Notes: generated by a model from the sequence alone, not told the origin. 64,000 bases of DNA from Setaria digitata (GCA_003640385.1 RCAB01000011.1:372001-436000); one strand, 5' to 3'. Counted from the first letter of the stretch, positions 1 through 13,302 are shown. Program-made: numbers and translations.

Positions 1-53
1 AGCTGTTGTTGAGCTAGATTCACTTTAAAATTTCAATTACTTAACCCACATCA

Positions 54-287
54 ATGAAATGTACAACACCGAGTTCACCAAGTTCAGCAACGGCACTATA
101 CGCCACATCGGAATGCAGAAATAGTTGGCATAAAGACATCCGCTCGCTACGGTATAACGAACCCATATTCTCTCACCCACTTCCTCAGTTTAGGCGTTCT
201 CTGCAATCTGTTAAAAAAGGATTTCGTCTAATATGGCACTCTACAGAAAACGAAGAGTTCGAGGAAATGCAAAAGCAAAGCTTTTAG
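54..287 (+). CDS. Possible terminal exon or small ORF at left edge
   Basis: A 77-codon open stretch ends in TAG at 285-287. I do not recognise the product. The second half is basic and then acidic (runs such as [11 protein letters not shown] and [12 protein letters not shown]), which looks more like a real protein tail than chance in this AT-rich DNA. An in-frame stop lies just upstream at 42-44, so the ORF either starts at the ATG or is a last exon entered at an internal acceptor such as the AG in ACCGAG. Nothing upstream is visible to decide this. Low confidence; chance ORF is the alternative. Confidence 0.3.
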   Translation: MKCTTPSSPSSATALYATSECRNSWHKDIRSLRYNEPIFSHPLPQFRRSLQSVKKGFRLIWHSTENEEFEEMQKQSF

Positions 288-2140
288 CACCTCTTCAGAG
301 TTCATTTCACTGACTTCGAAAACTTAAAAATCATTTTACTTATTAAATATTTTACAAAACCGATATTCCATTCCCCTATCTCAATCGGATAAAAACCAAA
401 TAAACAAAAAGATTACCGGATTATACTAACTGCCTTATGCCCAAACAACGACATACCAATCTGTTGACTTAAAAGTGAAAAAATAGAAAGCTGAATTCTC
501 CGTTAAGACACATAACCTTATCAGACTCTCCTCTGCTTATCGTATTCCTGAAACTGTCAAAAAGCATAACAACTGCTTCATTTATAACAACGTGTGTTCT
601 TTGGTCATCACATGTTTTATCGAAAGATTTGATAGGAGAGAAATACACTGTAGACGAAAATTTTCCTCAACAAATTTTGCGTTTTAGTCTCACAACAATG
701 ATCTGTCATCTAAATATATTTCCAGATCTCAGCAGTTGTCTTGTCCTTTCTTAATTAAAATATTTGATTGAAACACAGCCAGATCCAACATAACAGACAC
801 AGTCAGCTTTTTTTACCTTTCCATCGATAAAAGAAAATGATTAGAACAATACCGCACGCACCATGTGTACAACTTGCACCACTCCTGGACTTAATTCAGC
901 TATATTAATTTAAATCATAGTACAAGGCAACTTTTACCAGACTGATTCATAAAAAAAGATAAAAATCACCCTTCTTGTCACTACTTACCACTCTTCTACA
1001 CATTACACATACATCAACAACAGTTTACTTTAACCCAGAAGTTACGAAAAGGAAAATATGTTTCACCAGATAACCCACGTATTAAAGACAACCACAGAAA
1101 TACTTCTAAAGCGATGGGGAATCAAAGTGATCTCGCATCCCTTTATAATAGTAGCTACACTGTCACCTGTCCTTCCATGAGTAAAGTTAATAATTTCAAG
1201 CAAGTTCAAGACTTCTCATCATACCTTGTAATAATTCTAGAACATTGCATTAAGTCCCTGAAAAATCCTTTTTTTTTTTTTGCTGAATGCATGCATCCCC
1301 AAGCGCTAAGAAGACAGCCCTGTGCAGTTACTTTGAAAGCTTAAAATGCTACCAGAGGTGGTTGCAATGGTAATAACAACGCAATCGTTAATTCATGACC
1401 CTCTGCAAACTCAAGAAACCCTTTTAGTGGCTTAATTTTTTTCATCAAACCTTCTTTTTCCTTGATGATTTTTCTGTAAAACAATAGTACACTTATCCAC
1501 CAACGCAACTACGGGANAAGTGGCTTAATTTTTTTCATCAAACCTTCTTTTTCCCTGATGATTTTTCTGTAAAACAATAGTACACTTATCCACCAACGCA
1601 ACTACGGGACATCCACAGCCATTCGGAGACTGTTCCGAAAAAATGAAGAATTTTGATTATGGAAATTGGATAGGTTGATATTAAACGACTTGATCCACAA
1701 TCACTAGTCCTAGTCTTTATGCAGTGCTTTTTTAATCCTATAATACACCCTAAGTCTTATTACATTAACCTTAATTCAGCGTAAATAATATAGCACTCTT
1801 TCGAAATGCCTAAGAAATCTTCCTATATTTATCACATAAATATTATGACCGTGAAGCGAAGTAACATAATAGAAGAATAGGAAACAAACTGCCTTTCCTT
1901 TCTATGCTAAATTTTGCAACCACATGCTTCCTAATAATAATAAGCTTGAAGTTTGATAATGTGACGACGAAGAAATATAACAAATATATGCTTCATGAAA
2001 AAAGGAAAAAAAACTTAAGAGTCGAAAATAGCATAAAGTTTCTAACAACTTCGGTACTAATAATCCTCATAAACCTAATTAGAATGAAAGGTAACAGTAT
2101 AACAAAATCAAGCACAAAATTGTAAGACTTCATCACCCTC
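288..2140. other. Intergenic, no gene recognised
   Basis: AT-rich sequence with scattered short ORFs lacking convincing exon boundaries. It contains the single-N join with duplicated flanks described separately. A short ORF at 1114-1344 includes a run of Phe from a poly-T tract and is probably chance. Confidence 0.5.
1426..1609. repeat. 91-bp direct duplication around a single N
   Basis: Copy A is 1426-1516 and copy B is 1519-1609; the single N is at 1517. The copies differ at about one base (CCTTGATG versus CCCTGATG). Three further N bases in the window (7273, 11345, 25096) have the same architecture. The likely cause is two overlapping contig ends joined with an N instead of being merged, so the duplication is probably not in the genome. 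Confidence 0.85.
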
Positions 2141-4136
2141 CTACTTAAAAAAATTTTTATCTTCGTAATCACCGTCATCATGTTCTTCATCCTGATCCCA
2201 CTCTTCTCGCATTTCAGTACTGACACTAGCGAAAAGATAGTCCCATGTCCACAACACTTCCTCATCATCCGCTTCTTCTTTCAAGCATAAAAATTGCAAA
2301 AGCGGGGTCAAATCTGCAAAGAACTCAGCAATTTTAAGCTTGATTCCTACATATTTACAAAAGGGCCCTAAAAGCTTCCTGATCTCGTTCAAAATGCAGT
2401 GAAACAATGAAAAAGCTTTGTTTACAAGGATAATGAATCACTTTTTTGAGTGTTAAATTACCTATATCATCCAACTTTACTAAAGAAGTTCTCGATTTTA
2501 TAAAGTCGAGCTGATACGCCGCTGACATATGGCTGATATTTGTGTTTCGCACATCAGTAACATCATGCAAAACCTGTCAATGCATAAATTAATCGTTCCT
2601 TATCAGAATCAAAAGCACAATAAAATGCTTCAAACATCTAAGTACAAGGCAAAACTCGTATTTATTATGTAATAGTTAATATCGAAGAAAAATCCAGTGA
2701 TTCAATATAAAAAAAAGAAAGAAAACAAACAAAAAAACAAGCCTCTTCAAAACAAGGCATTTCTGAAGTCCGAGAAACAAGTTGTTCTGAAAACAAAACT
2801 CATATGCTTTCCTGTTCAGATAACAAAAGACTCTCGCTGATACGTTAACCGTGAAATTACGTTTAATTTCCATTAGAAAATCGCCACAATACTAAGATAC
2901 CATTACACTTTCACGAAATTAATTCTATGTACAATAACCGCAAAAATCAATTAAAAAAAAACGAAGAAATTAGCGAAAAATGTTACACTTGCACTAACCA
3001 TTTTCGTAATTCGAAGCTAAAGTTTCCAGTGCAAAAATGTCTCTCCCTGTTTTGCTTTCACTCTTTGGTTCAAGTCTAGAATTTGTGCGGGAGCTTTGTT
3101 TTCGAAATAATCCTAAACGGCCACTTTTCACTCCACCATTTAGTTTTATGTGAAGATCTTCACAAAACTACCAGATTCTGCACTTTCTGACAATTATAGG
3201 AACTGCATTAACAAATTAAAATTAAACCAATTAAGGAAAATGAAAGGTTTAAAACTATTTAAGCCACCTCTATGAGATTATATTTTTGCTTATTGTGCTC
3301 ATGCTCATGTTGGAGTGGAGTGCTGCAAAAGAATTAGACAGATGAAAAACAAGCTTGTTTTTAAAACTTTTTGAAACAACGGCCGTGCAAGTACAGAATA
3401 CCCCTAAATTGCATTGTATGAGATGGTCGGCGAAGTTTTACGTATCTCTACCTTAGAGAAAGGAACAAGCAATTCACTGAAACCAATAAACTCCACGAAA
3501 CTTATTTAAAAATGTAAACACCTGTAAGAGGTCGCTTGATGGTGTCTTTCAGATCATGGCCTGATTCTCTATTGAATAAGTCCTTGAGAGAAGTGCTGCG
3601 CGTATCTCTCATTATGTTTCCTAACGGTCCTTTTTTAGCAGCATCATTTTTTCGTCCACTCACACATACGTTCGAGGTAACATTCAAATCTGAAAACAAT
3701 TTTGCTTTTATGTTGCAAGTATAAAATTCTGGTTAGAACAATAATCAAAGATTCCTATCTTTCTTTTCTTAGTCCTCGCTCATATACACCGCATATCTGA
3801 ATCAAAAAACTTTTCATAAAGAGAATCTATGATTTATGTCGAGCCATCTCCATTTCCTGAGATGGATGAAACAACCACTTAAAATGAATGACACACGACG
3901 ACACACATACAGTTGTAGCTTCACCAAAACAAATGAAATCCGAAAGACTTGTAGCATGAATAAATGGACGAAATAGAAAGAGGAAGTAACATGCCACAAT
4001 ACCATACACCTACTGTACCTAAAGAATCGCTGATACCTCCACTCCGGTTACCGACCAGTGTGAGCAACCTATCAGTAAAGCGACGACGTCCTCGTCGAGC
4101 CCGGGGTTTGCTGTCTATGCCCATATCATCATCCAT
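2141..4136 (-). CDS. Unrecognised protein, acidic C-terminus
   Basis: Start chosen at 4136 because ATG opens a clear exon (4136-4019) encoding MDDDMGIDSKPRARRGRRRF and ending at a GT donor. It joins in phase to exon 3689-3522, which contains the string SLKDLFNRESGHDLKDTIK and ends CTTACAG/gtgttt. Further coding-like segments lie at about 3077-3002 (contains TGRDIFALETLASNYEN), 2573-2455 (contains SHMSAAYQLDFIKSRTSL) and a last exon ending at 2141, rich in Asp/Glu. Phase does not carry cleanly through the middle exons, so one or more small exons are missing from my model. I do not recognise the family. The basic N-terminus and acidic tail fit a nuclear protein, but that is only inference. Confidence 0.5.
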
Positions 4137-4564
4137 TTGTTATCACTGAAGTTCCCTTCTTATCCAGTCAAATGATCGAGTGAAATCACTGCAGTATCAA
4201 GTCAATTTTGCATGCTTGAGATTGCGTATGAAGCAGGAGGATCGCAAGAGTTGAGACAAAACAAGGAGGCTAAAGAGGGAAAGACACGAGGGAAAAGGTA
4301 GTCCCCAAGAAATCCCAGAACATTTGGTAACATTGAAGTGGGGGACTGAGAAACGGAAATAATCATTATCGTTTCATCGCGAATATCATTTACCTCCATC
4401 ACTCTTAACTGTAAGAAAGGATAAACCTAAAACTAAAGAGCATATAATAATGCCAACACTTAGTTGGAAACTGCTGAATAGATGACCACTTTCGCTGTAT
4501 AACATAACACCAAATTCTAATTCCTGTCATCACCACGAAGAATGTCGTAGAAACGCCACACAAT

Positions 4565-4638
4565 TCAATATCGCCTAACATTCTATAACGGTTAGCTAAC
4601 TCTAATATCGCCGTAACATTCTGTAACGACTAGCTATC
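4565..4638. repeat. Two-copy 36-38 bp tandem repeat
   Basis: Copy 1 (4565-4600) and copy 2 (4601-4638) share the pattern AATATCGCC..TAACATTCT.TAACG..TAGCTA with a few substitutions and a 1-2 base indel. It lies between the divergent gene at 4136 (minus) and MED26 (plus), so it is in promoter territory, but no function can be assigned. Confidence 0.7.
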
Positions 4639-4827
4639 ATCTGCGAACATCAAGACGTGCCCACACGGCTCACACTAAACTTTTTAAAACGACGAGATGG
4701 TAGGTTGCATAGCGGGCTGTCCGCTCATCATTGGGCCATGACACTTGCTCGTTACGAGTCAGACGGCAAGGATGCGAGGGTAGATGTACGAAAGGATACA
4801 GAGAGTCAGAGGCATGATGGGAAGGAG

Positions 4828-4837
4828 TATAAAAGGG
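4828..4837 (+). promoter_or_regulatory. TATA-box-like element upstream of MED26
   Basis: TATAAAAGGG sits in an unusually GC-rich stretch about 430 bases before the MED26 start codon. The match to a metazoan TATA box is good, but its use is unproven. The surrounding 4660-6300 region is markedly richer in G and C than the rest of the window. Confidence 0.4.
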
Positions 4838-5260
4838 TTAGGGCGAGTGCAGTCAGGGCAGAGTGAGGGAGAAGTCCTGGACTGGACGGTTCGCTCCGAG
4901 TGGTTGGATGGTGGGACAGATGGAAAGAGGCGAGGAAGGGGTGTGTGTTTGTTGTTGTGCCCTGATGGGCTGCACAACTGTTCCGTTCCGTTGCGCATTA
5001 GCTCCGGAATCGCAGTGAACGGCTTACATTTGCGACAAATGTCGGAAGTGTTCGCCTGCTGCTGTAATTTGCAATGGTACGTAGTTCGGGATGGATGGGT
5101 TGACGGGTGGTAGCGGTGCATGCATACATACCCATCCATGTCTTGCTGCTTGTTTACCTAGAAAATAGCAAGAACCCAGCAGCAGCAGTGATAGTAGCAG
5201 TAGCAACAGGAAACAGCAGGCAGTAACGCGACGACTGTATCCGCAGCAAGGAAGCGCTGC

Positions 5261-8200
5261 ATGCAGCAGCAGCACCCCGCGGCGGCATCCAGCAGCGGCT
5301 TATCAGCAGCGGTACCAACACCAGTTGAGCCAAGCATCAACCAAGCATCAGTCGTTGATCGCCTCAAGCATCAGCTTCTTCTTGCCTATGATAATGTAAG
5401 CCGTGTTGTTCACTCTCCACCTACCACGCACATGCAGTAAGTACTGCATACAGTGTGTGTACGTTGCACAGCGTGCTCTTTACAGTTAGCGGTACGTAGT
5501 GTCCTGATTGCCTGAAGGAATGGGTCAGGTTGGGGGGTCGGCTCGAATTAAGAAACAAAGGAATGACTGCACTGCTTGTACCTCCAGCTGAGGGACCAGC
5601 AAACAGAGCGGGAAAGTGATAGGGAAGAGGATAAAAGATGACGTGCAACTGCTTGCAGGGCGACACAGAGCAGGCCACGGATGTGATCATCAAATTGGAG
5701 AGGTCCAATTTGACGAAGGAATTACTCGAGGTGAGGAATCAGTAACTTTCACCCAGAATAAGAAGCAGTGACTGGGAGGTGGGTGGCTGGGCTGCGCCAC
5801 CTGCGGAGGGGGTCGACTTCTGCATGCCGTCCCACGCCACACAGTGTTCGACAGTCGTCTGCACGGCGGCGAGTGGGTCGGAGTGTGCTGCTCACCGAGA
5901 CAGCACCCAGTACGACCACCGGCTTGCCGATTACCAGCCTCCTTCCCACTGTCCCTCTGACATAACTCCGCTGATTCTTGTCTACGGGCGGGCCAGCCCC
6001 TACCCCACTTCTTGTCTCACTACTTCTCAGCCCTCTTTGATCTCCACAGTATCTTGGAGACGATCGATGGGACAGATGCAGGTTGAATAGGTAGGGGCAG
6101 AGAAGGCCGTTCGTTCTCTGTCTACTCTCACTCTACCACCTTCTGAGCGAGTGCAGCTGCTGACGGCCGTTTCTTATTCCTCAGCTCATTTCAAGGCGAT
6201 GAGAGGCAGTGAGTTGTGCTGTGTTGCAGATGAGAGGAGGACTGTGCCCTGCAGATATAGTTCGACGCAGAGAAGAAAAGAGTGAGGTACGCCTAGGACA
6301 GACACTATGGTTTACTGGCTTATTGATTGGTCGTTAGTTAAGTAAGGTTTTGGTAGTAACAGTTCGTAGAGCCGCGGGTTTGGTTATAGGTCCGGATAAC
6401 CTGACCTTCCTAGTAAGTGTAGTTTGGGCTTGGATTCGCGGGACCTAAGTTTCGGCAATACATCGATGTTACGGAGTTAACTGCAGTTTCTTCTATGTAT
6501 GTGCCTGTCTTCCTGTGCTCCTATGAGCCCTTCCGGAATGGAGTTCACCTGACATAATCACGAGTCAACTTTTTTTTCTTCGAATTTCATCTGAAGGAGA
6601 AAGTGAAACAAGTGTGTATTTCCACACCAAAGCACAGCACTCATACAAAACTCAGGTTGGAATGCACTTCTCGGTGCCAAGACCGCAGAAGACGGTGATA
6701 GTTGCAGAAAGAGAATGAACGTCTAAATTGGTATCGATCTCTTCATTCTTATCTTACTTTTTGATTGTTGTTTATAGTGCCGGAAGGCGTGTGATTAACT
6801 TCTTGCGAAGATTTTGACACGGGAAGATGTTGTTGTCGCACACTGATCATATATGCATTGCATTCCTCAACACATTTCCTGCTGTTCACATTTCTTTGGG
6901 TAATAAATATATTCTGCTTCCACGTGGTTCTTTTTTGTCAGTCAGTAAACAACTTGACCGAATTGTTTTTAGTGCCACCTTGTCTTTATGGAGTGATGCG
7001 TACTGCAAAGGGAGTGTCGTTTGGTAGGTAATTCGAGTAATTTTGGAATATGATTCTGGTGTCACGAAGAGTCTGGAGGTCTTTTCCAGGTCGCCCTTCT
7101 GTTGCTAATCATTTGAATCCTCGCTTTTGTTATTGAGGTCCAGACTGGCTTTCGTTTTTGTAGATTTTATCCACGCCAAAAGATTAAAAATAGAACACGT
7201 ACGCTGGTGTTGGCAGTGAATGTTTATGTAATGATTTCAAGAGAATTAGTAAATATCAGGATGGCATTGTGTNTGTACGCTGGTGTTGGCAGTGAAGTGT
7301 AATGTTTATGTAATGATTTCAAGAGAATTAGTAAATATCAGGATGGCATTGTGTGGTGTATTTATGTATGTTGGGTATTATTCAAATTCCGTGCATGTAC
7401 ACTTGTAATTCAAAGGATAAAAGAAAAGGAAATTGTATATGATCTCTGGAAGTTGCGTAATGCGGGTTAAGGAAGGCCCTGTGCTTGTTGCCAACATTCG
7501 AATGCACATGTATTGGGGAAATAAAATTATGCTGAAATGATTTTCAATAAAAAGCTACAGTAAATGAGAGTGCCAGAGCTGATGTGCGCTTTTTAAGGGT
7601 ATTCAAGAAGATGTGATTGAGTGAAGTAAAAAAAGTAAGTGGCAGCAAAAGATGAATGAAACCACTGTTGAAGTAGAGGGTTATTAGTGCTCTTTGGTAC
7701 AGATTTAATTTGCTGCATGTTATGTGTGTTACAGATGACTCGAGTTGGTGCCGTAGTAAATGACATTCGGAAGAAGGTAGCTCAGTCAGCGCCAGAGCTA
7801 TCAAAACGATGTCGTGCTTTGATCAAATGTTGGCAGAAATTAGCTGAACCGAGGCCTACTTCCAGCGGTTCTTCTTCCACTAATGGTACTCCCAGCTACA
7901 CTCCTCCTGCCATCAGGAAGGGACTGACACCAGGCACACCTGCAAGAGGTACACGGATCATTTCTAGTGGAAATTCACGCCTTACACCTGCAGGAAACTC
8001 TCGTTTGACACCATCCATAAGTTCAGGTGTGTTACTTCTTAATTTCCTTAGCGACTCCCAGTTACGATATGATTATGATGACAAATACTCAAAAAAGTTA
8101 CGGCAGTTGCATATGTCAGTAGTTATTATGGCTGCAGGTTCACGAAGTACTGTTAATTCACCAACAGTTCCAAATGGACGTAGAAGTACTCCACATCAAA

Positions 8201-9957
8201 GATCAGGCCAAGAAGTGTCGCCAAATAATGCAGAATCTGAAACTGTTCGCAATTCGTGTATAGTTGGTTCTGATCTCGCAGTGAAAGAAAATTCTTTAAT
8301 ACAGAGTGGAGAAATTATTCGAAATGGAAAAAGAAAAGGGGAAGCTGCGACTCCCGACATAGGTGAACCTGGAACTGTCTATTGTGAATCTTTTTTGTAT
8401 GTCATGAGAAAATGTTTCTGCGTAACTGTCTTGTTAACTCGTTGATTCTTCTACACGTAGTAATGTCGTAAAAATTAAAGTACCGGGTAATTTCAGACTC
8501 AGCTGCTCATGGATGTGCAATATGAGGAGGCCCAATTTCTTTTATTTTATGCCAGTTTTCTCCATTACTTCCTCACTTTCTAATATTTCAGGTATTACAA
8601 ACGGATTGAACACTGTGAAACGTCCTAATTACAGTTCTGCCGTGGTTTCGCCAACAACACCGCACCAGTCATTACTTGCTGCCCGACGTGCTGACGTGAA
8701 ATCAACAAGTGAACTGGTTGCACAATTAACCGAAAATTTACCTGGATACTTAGCAATAAATATGACACAGGGTCAAAGTTCCTGCGATAATGAAAGTGAA
8801 AATAATGAGGAAGGCCAGACGAATACGGTATGTGACCCTTTGGATCTTGTACTTCATGTAGTTTTGGCTGTTTATTGTAAATCTTCATAATAGTTGATAT
8901 GAAGTGACTCGTGCTAACATTTTTGAGTCCAGTAGTGCTTTTTAATGACAAAATGTGTTTCAGCAGTATACAGAATACTGTTGTAAATTCAGTAGAATAA
9001 TTTTGTCCTTCACACTAGAAAAATCCTACATTCGTGCCGAAAATCTCCTATGCAAATCGTTCATTTTAGGACATGGGTCGAGTATCGACAACACCCGTTC
9101 TTTCTACCCTTCAGACGGAAGTTGCTAGGAAAAAGGAAAGGCGCAACCGTTCTAAAAAAGATAAGGAAAAAGATGGACGAAAGAAAGGTCAGTCTGCTGC
9201 AAACGACAAACTGATAACAGCAAGCAATGAAAAGCAAGTTTTTTCGAATTTTTTCTTGTCTTCGATGTAGGCATACGCCTTTTTTTCTGGATGTATTTTT
9301 CTATTGTGAGTTTTTCCTTGGTTTTTCGTTATGAATTTGTTCGGAGTAATTCCCAATCTATTACCACTAAAAGTTTGTTTTCAGTAGAAAATTTTGCTAT
9401 TTCCATACAGTTCTCCATAGTAAATCTTTGTCTTAAAAATTAGAAAATATTGAAATTCCTCTGTTCCAGAGCTTCTACATCGACAGTAGGAAGTACTGAA
9501 CGAGCTATGATACGCAGTGTCTCAAGTAGCATTCCCTCTAATAACAGAACGGCAATACCAGTACGTAACGGGAGATATGATTGGTGTGCAATGCTGCCAA
9601 GTTTGGAAACGTTACGCAATCGTGAACATTTCCGTTCAAAACCATCGAGTGATCAGCGGAAGTCATATATCATGAACGTACTCGGCAGGGAGGTATTTTT
9701 TTCCCAAGTATTGTAAATTTGTGTCGCTTGATGGCATGCCATGCAAGTCTTTAGCTTCTTGTACATCCGATGTTATAGTTTTTATAGATTTTTTAAAAAA
9801 GGGAATAGCACATTTTAATGATAGAATTTCATTGTAGGTGTTGGCTCTGCCGTATATTGATGTTGGATTGCCGGATTTTTTGGAGTACCAGTATCCAAAA
9901 CCTGAAAGGTTTTATGCGGAAGAGAATTTCATATACGGTGCTTCACGGCCTAATTGA
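5261..9957 (+). CDS. MED26: Mediator complex subunit 26 (TFIIS N-terminal domain protein)
   Basis: MED26 helps Mediator recruit elongation factors to RNA polymerase II in the nucleus. Eight exons carry phase throughout: 5261-5395, 5659-5730, 7735-8026, 8138-8362, 8592-8827, 9070-9187, 9472-9692, 9838-9957; about 403 aa against roughly 600 in human. Residues ~30-105 form the TFIIS-N (LW) domain: VVDRLKHQLLLAYD, DVIIKLERSNLTKELLE, then VVNDIRKK and ALIKCWQKLAEP, which align in order with human MED26 (RDRLLQAID, TKEALEETRL, LINDVRKK, LLRSWQKLIEP). The middle is Ser/Thr/Pro-rich and low-complexity; a basic KKERRNRSKKDKEKD patch and a conserved-looking tail (NGRYDWCAMLPSL, LALPYIDVGLPDF) follow. 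The start is the first ATG after an in-frame TAG at 5201. The join to exon 7 requires acceptor AG at 9470-9471. Intron 2 (5731-7734) holds a single-N assembly join. Confidence 0.88.
7199..7353. repeat. ~75-bp duplication around a single N (MED26 intron 2)
   Basis: Copy A about 7199-7272 and copy B about 7275-7353 flank the N at 7273. Copy B carries a few extra bases after GGCAGTGAA. Same pattern as the other three N joins; an assembly artefact is the likely explanation. It does not touch coding sequence. Confidence 0.85.
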
Positions 9958-12036
9958 TTGTAGCATATGTTTTTGTTTATATGAAACTGGCTTCTGTGCC
10001 ATAAGTCAAATTACCAGTATCCTTTATCACAGTGCATGTTTGGTGTTTTATGACAGTAGGTATTCTTTCTCACCAGGTAATTGATCTCATTATAGTATAT
10101 AGTTCAATCAGCTGATGCTTTAGGGCTAATTCATATCTTGTTTTTTGCGCGTCATCGTTTATTATACACAGGAAAGGCACTAAGCTGTTGTGTTTTGGTA
10201 AGAGTTAAGCCCTTATAATTTTTTTTGGATTCTTCACAAAAACATCATCAAAATCGTTCATGTACAGGATCCATCCCTTCCAAAGTAACCTATGAATTGT
10301 ACAGAGGTTTCCCAATGCCCTGAAGAGTGTGTCTTTTTCATCTTACTGTGTCTTGCAGGTTTTTTTTTTTTTTTTTTTCCATATTTCTGGTATTCATCAT
10401 TTTTCGAAGATTACAACAGCAGATCAAGTTTAGCTACAATATAATGTAATGACTCAAGTTTGAGGTTTTGGAATCTTGTAATAATGAATGAGTTGTGAAA
10501 CATGGTTTTTTGTATCTTCTTTCTGCTCCTTAGGGAAGGGAAGGGAAATTATTAACTTATCTAGGCATCGTTTTTATTGTGCTCTGTTTCATGTTTACTA
10601 GTAACATTGTTTCTATCAGCCCAACCTTAATATTTAGAAATCGTGGACGCGAGCCAGAAATTGTAATTTCCCATTTTTTCTGATTATATGATTAAAGTAT
10701 TATACGTATGTTAGGACTATATAATATTCGTTACAGTTCAGTTTTGATTTGAGTTTCTTCAAATCTGTATTTTTTGTACTCTTCACAGGTAATTACAGTA
10801 GTGCCTTATTTGGTTATATAAAGGTGTGAACCGGATTTGTTTTCATGATGTTGTGTTTTTCTTCTTTCTTCCCCCAATTCATTCCTATTCTTTAGTTGTT
10901 TAATTTTTATTCTTCTAGCCTTTCTTTTCCCCTCTATGATAACCAACATTCCGTCTTTGACTTGCGTCCACCAACAGCTCTTAGTTTTTCTTTCATGTCG
11001 TTAATCTGTGTACTTTTCGTACATTTTATTTTAAATGATTTTTCGGAAAATTGCATTCGTTTTACATTGGGGTGTCGTTCACATTATTCCCATAATTGTG
11101 TAAGGAATCATGAGGGAAATAAGCAACAGCGGAATTTGCCGATATTTTGTTTCAGGCTTGGTGGGTCGTCTTAGAATCTCAATGGTTTTTTTAAGCTTTT
11201 GATCTGTCGTATTAACAACTCTAATTCCATTTTCTAGATGTAGAAATGTAAAGAAATGGGAGCGAATGGTTTTTGTGTAATTGAAGTGTTCAAATGAAAA
11301 TGGTTTATTCCACAGTTTCTTTGCTTGTATCCCCTTTGGATGTCNCGTATTAACAACTTCTCTAATTCCATTTTCTAGATGTAGAAATGTAAAGAAATGG
11401 GAGCGAATGGTTTTTGTGTAATTGAAGTGTTCAAATGAAAATGGTTTATTCCACAGTTTCTTTGCTTGTATCCCCTTTGGATGTCCTTTTTTATTTATTT
11501 TAACGTTGTTTTTTTTTTTTTTTGTATTCTGATTTTGCTCACTTTTAAAGCTATTATACAGTACGCAAATGTTGACAAATATGTTTTGTTTGTTTGTTTG
11601 TTTGTGCTGAGCAAAACAGAATAACAAAGTAAATTCTTAAATGGATATAGCTCATTGTATCCGGTACTTGTGACACGCAGGAAGTAAACCGGTGAAAATG
11701 AGTTTGTGAGTCAGTCCCGTCCATTTATTCTGGGTATTTATAGCAGGTATCCATTGTTTATGAATCCAATATTTTGTTATCAGTGTAGTTCAGTATAGCG
11801 GTTGTTTGGGTGATCTTGTAGAGGGGAGTCATGGTCGAAGTAAGGTGGATTCAAGAAGAAAGAGGCAGGTGTGCTTCGTTAGCTGAATACGGTTCTGGGT
11901 GCAGGGTGTATGGTAAGCGTGATGATCAAAATAAAGATACTTATTGGGTACGGTGGAGGTGATACTTATTCGCTAAGCGACTGTGCTTCCATGTCTTGGC
12001 TTGTGTTAAAATTTCTGAGTCCGAGAAGATTGACGT
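9958..12036. other. Intergenic; possible short first exon at 11831
   Basis: Mostly AT-rich with homopolymers. A short open stretch begins with ATG at about 11831 and runs in frame through EVRWIQEERGRC to a good donor (TATG/gtaagcg at about 11910). It could be an upstream exon of the small gene at 12037, but I found no acceptor that carries its phase. The large minus-strand open frame at 11079-11627 is created by the duplicated join and is not a gene. Confidence 0.4.
11208..11485. repeat. ~137-bp duplication around a single N
   Basis: Copy A 11208-11344 and copy B 11346-11485 flank the N at 11345; copy B has about three extra bases near its start (AACTTCTCTAATT versus AACTCTAATT). Interpreted as an unmerged contig overlap. 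Confidence 0.85.
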
Positions 12037-12619
12037 ATGGAGCGGCGGTATTTGCGACCAAATGGACGTTGTCCAGTTGCTCTAAACGAAGGCTTTTGGA
12101 TGAGTATTATATGCACCAGTAGCAGTGGGGAGAGTGCTGTGATTGCACATGAGATGGATCAGGTGTATGCGTCGAATGTTGCTATCGAAGTTGAAAAAAC
12201 ACTCCGAGAGAACAAAGAGAGCATCAACCATGCCGTCATGAAACAGGTTTGTTCAAATCTACGCTTATTTCATGTGAATCGATGGTTTTGAACGGGGAAA
12301 CTATGTGATTCTCATTGCAAGGGTTTCCTCACCTTTTTCTCGATCAAAACTCATACGAGGTGCTTAGGAATCTATTTATATTTTCAAATGAAAAGCTTGA
12401 AAATTGTTTAAGTGCTATTAATAGGTTCTTTTTTGATTACTATTGTATTGCAGATAAATCATATTGTAGGTCGCGCCCTCAGAAGTAAACGTTGTGGGAA
12501 TTCAGTATGAAAATTTGATAAGCTTAAGTTTCGATCAAGATGAATTAATAAGACAGGAAGAAAATCGACGGAGACGAATACGCGAAAGGATCATTAATGC
12601 TGCCCTCAGAAAAGAATGA
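12037..12619 (+). CDS. Small unrecognised protein (~119 aa)
   Basis: Two exons, 12037-12246 and 12470-12619, join in phase 0 (GT donor after ATGAAACAG; acceptor ATTGTAG). The product begins MERRYLRPNGRCPVALNEGF, has a charged helix-like centre (AIEVEKTLRENKESINHAV) and ends in a strongly basic helix (EENRRRRIRERIINAALRKE). I do not recognise it. It lies between MED26 and MED8 on the same strand. A second frame overlaps the first exon and is open to about 12122, so the 5' part of the model is less certain than the 3' part. A possible poly(A) signal AATAAA is at about 12684. Confidence 0.55.
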
Positions 12620-13290
12620 TACCTTGTAGAATTTATGATCGTATCGATTTTTGCCATATATACTTAAATTAGTCATTAATGCTGAATAAACAGTGTCTCG
12701 CAGAACTGATTATGGATTACCAATCAGACAGAGAATAACTGACGTGTTTTTGTTGCCATTGGCATCAGGCTGGCTGAATGCATATGGCTGGGAAAGGAAT
12801 AGAGAGGGCAGAATGGAAGATGCGGGTGATACGGATTCTAATTGAATTTTTCATGTTTGAAAGTTATTAATTCTATCCTCTATGTGATAATTTTTCCTTC
12901 TCACTAAACGTATTTTGAGAAATTTCATTGTGTTAATTTTAAGTTTCCCCGAGTTTGTTATCCCACATCTTTGATCTTGTATAAAAAAATCATATTTCAT
13001 TGTCCGTTTTTGTCTTTACTCTTTTGTTTTCTTCATTATACATAACAATGTACTTGTGGTGGATTCTTTAAAAAGTAGTAAAGAGGAGTCGAGATCAACT
13101 CACAGCCAGTAGGGGGAAGTTCTGCTTTAAGAGATGCGCCCACGCTTAATAAGTTTTCTCTAAGCTTGCTTCATTTCGCTGGAAATCATGTAGCTGTTCT
13201 GTTTAGACTCCCATCAATTTACCGACATGAGCTGTTAGTTGAAGTACCTACCCTTCATAAAAATTTATGAACAAATTGCTGGAAAAGGTC

Positions 13291-13302
13291 GATTGATTGC
13301 AG
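13291..13302 (+). promoter_or_regulatory. Candidate trans-splice acceptor of MED8
   Basis: TTGATTGCAG ends only 4 bases before the MED8 ATG at 13307. No upstream exon in phase is visible, so spliced-leader addition here is the simplest reading. It is inference from position and consensus. Confidence 0.5.

Noticed and set aside
4784..5113. 109-codon plus-strand ORF in GC-rich DNA, with an overlapping 126-codon minus ORF
   Set aside because: Long ORFs are expected on both strands where stops are rare; there is no splice support and it lies just upstream of the MED26 start.
5161..5290. CAG-rich stretch as a trinucleotide repeat expansion
   Set aside because: Interrupted and short; it includes the MED26 5' flank and the first Gln codons of the gene.
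11079..11627. 182-codon minus-strand ORF containing two copies of one protein segment
   Set aside because: It spans the N at 11345 and exists only because the flanking 137-bp segment is present twice; an assembly artefact.
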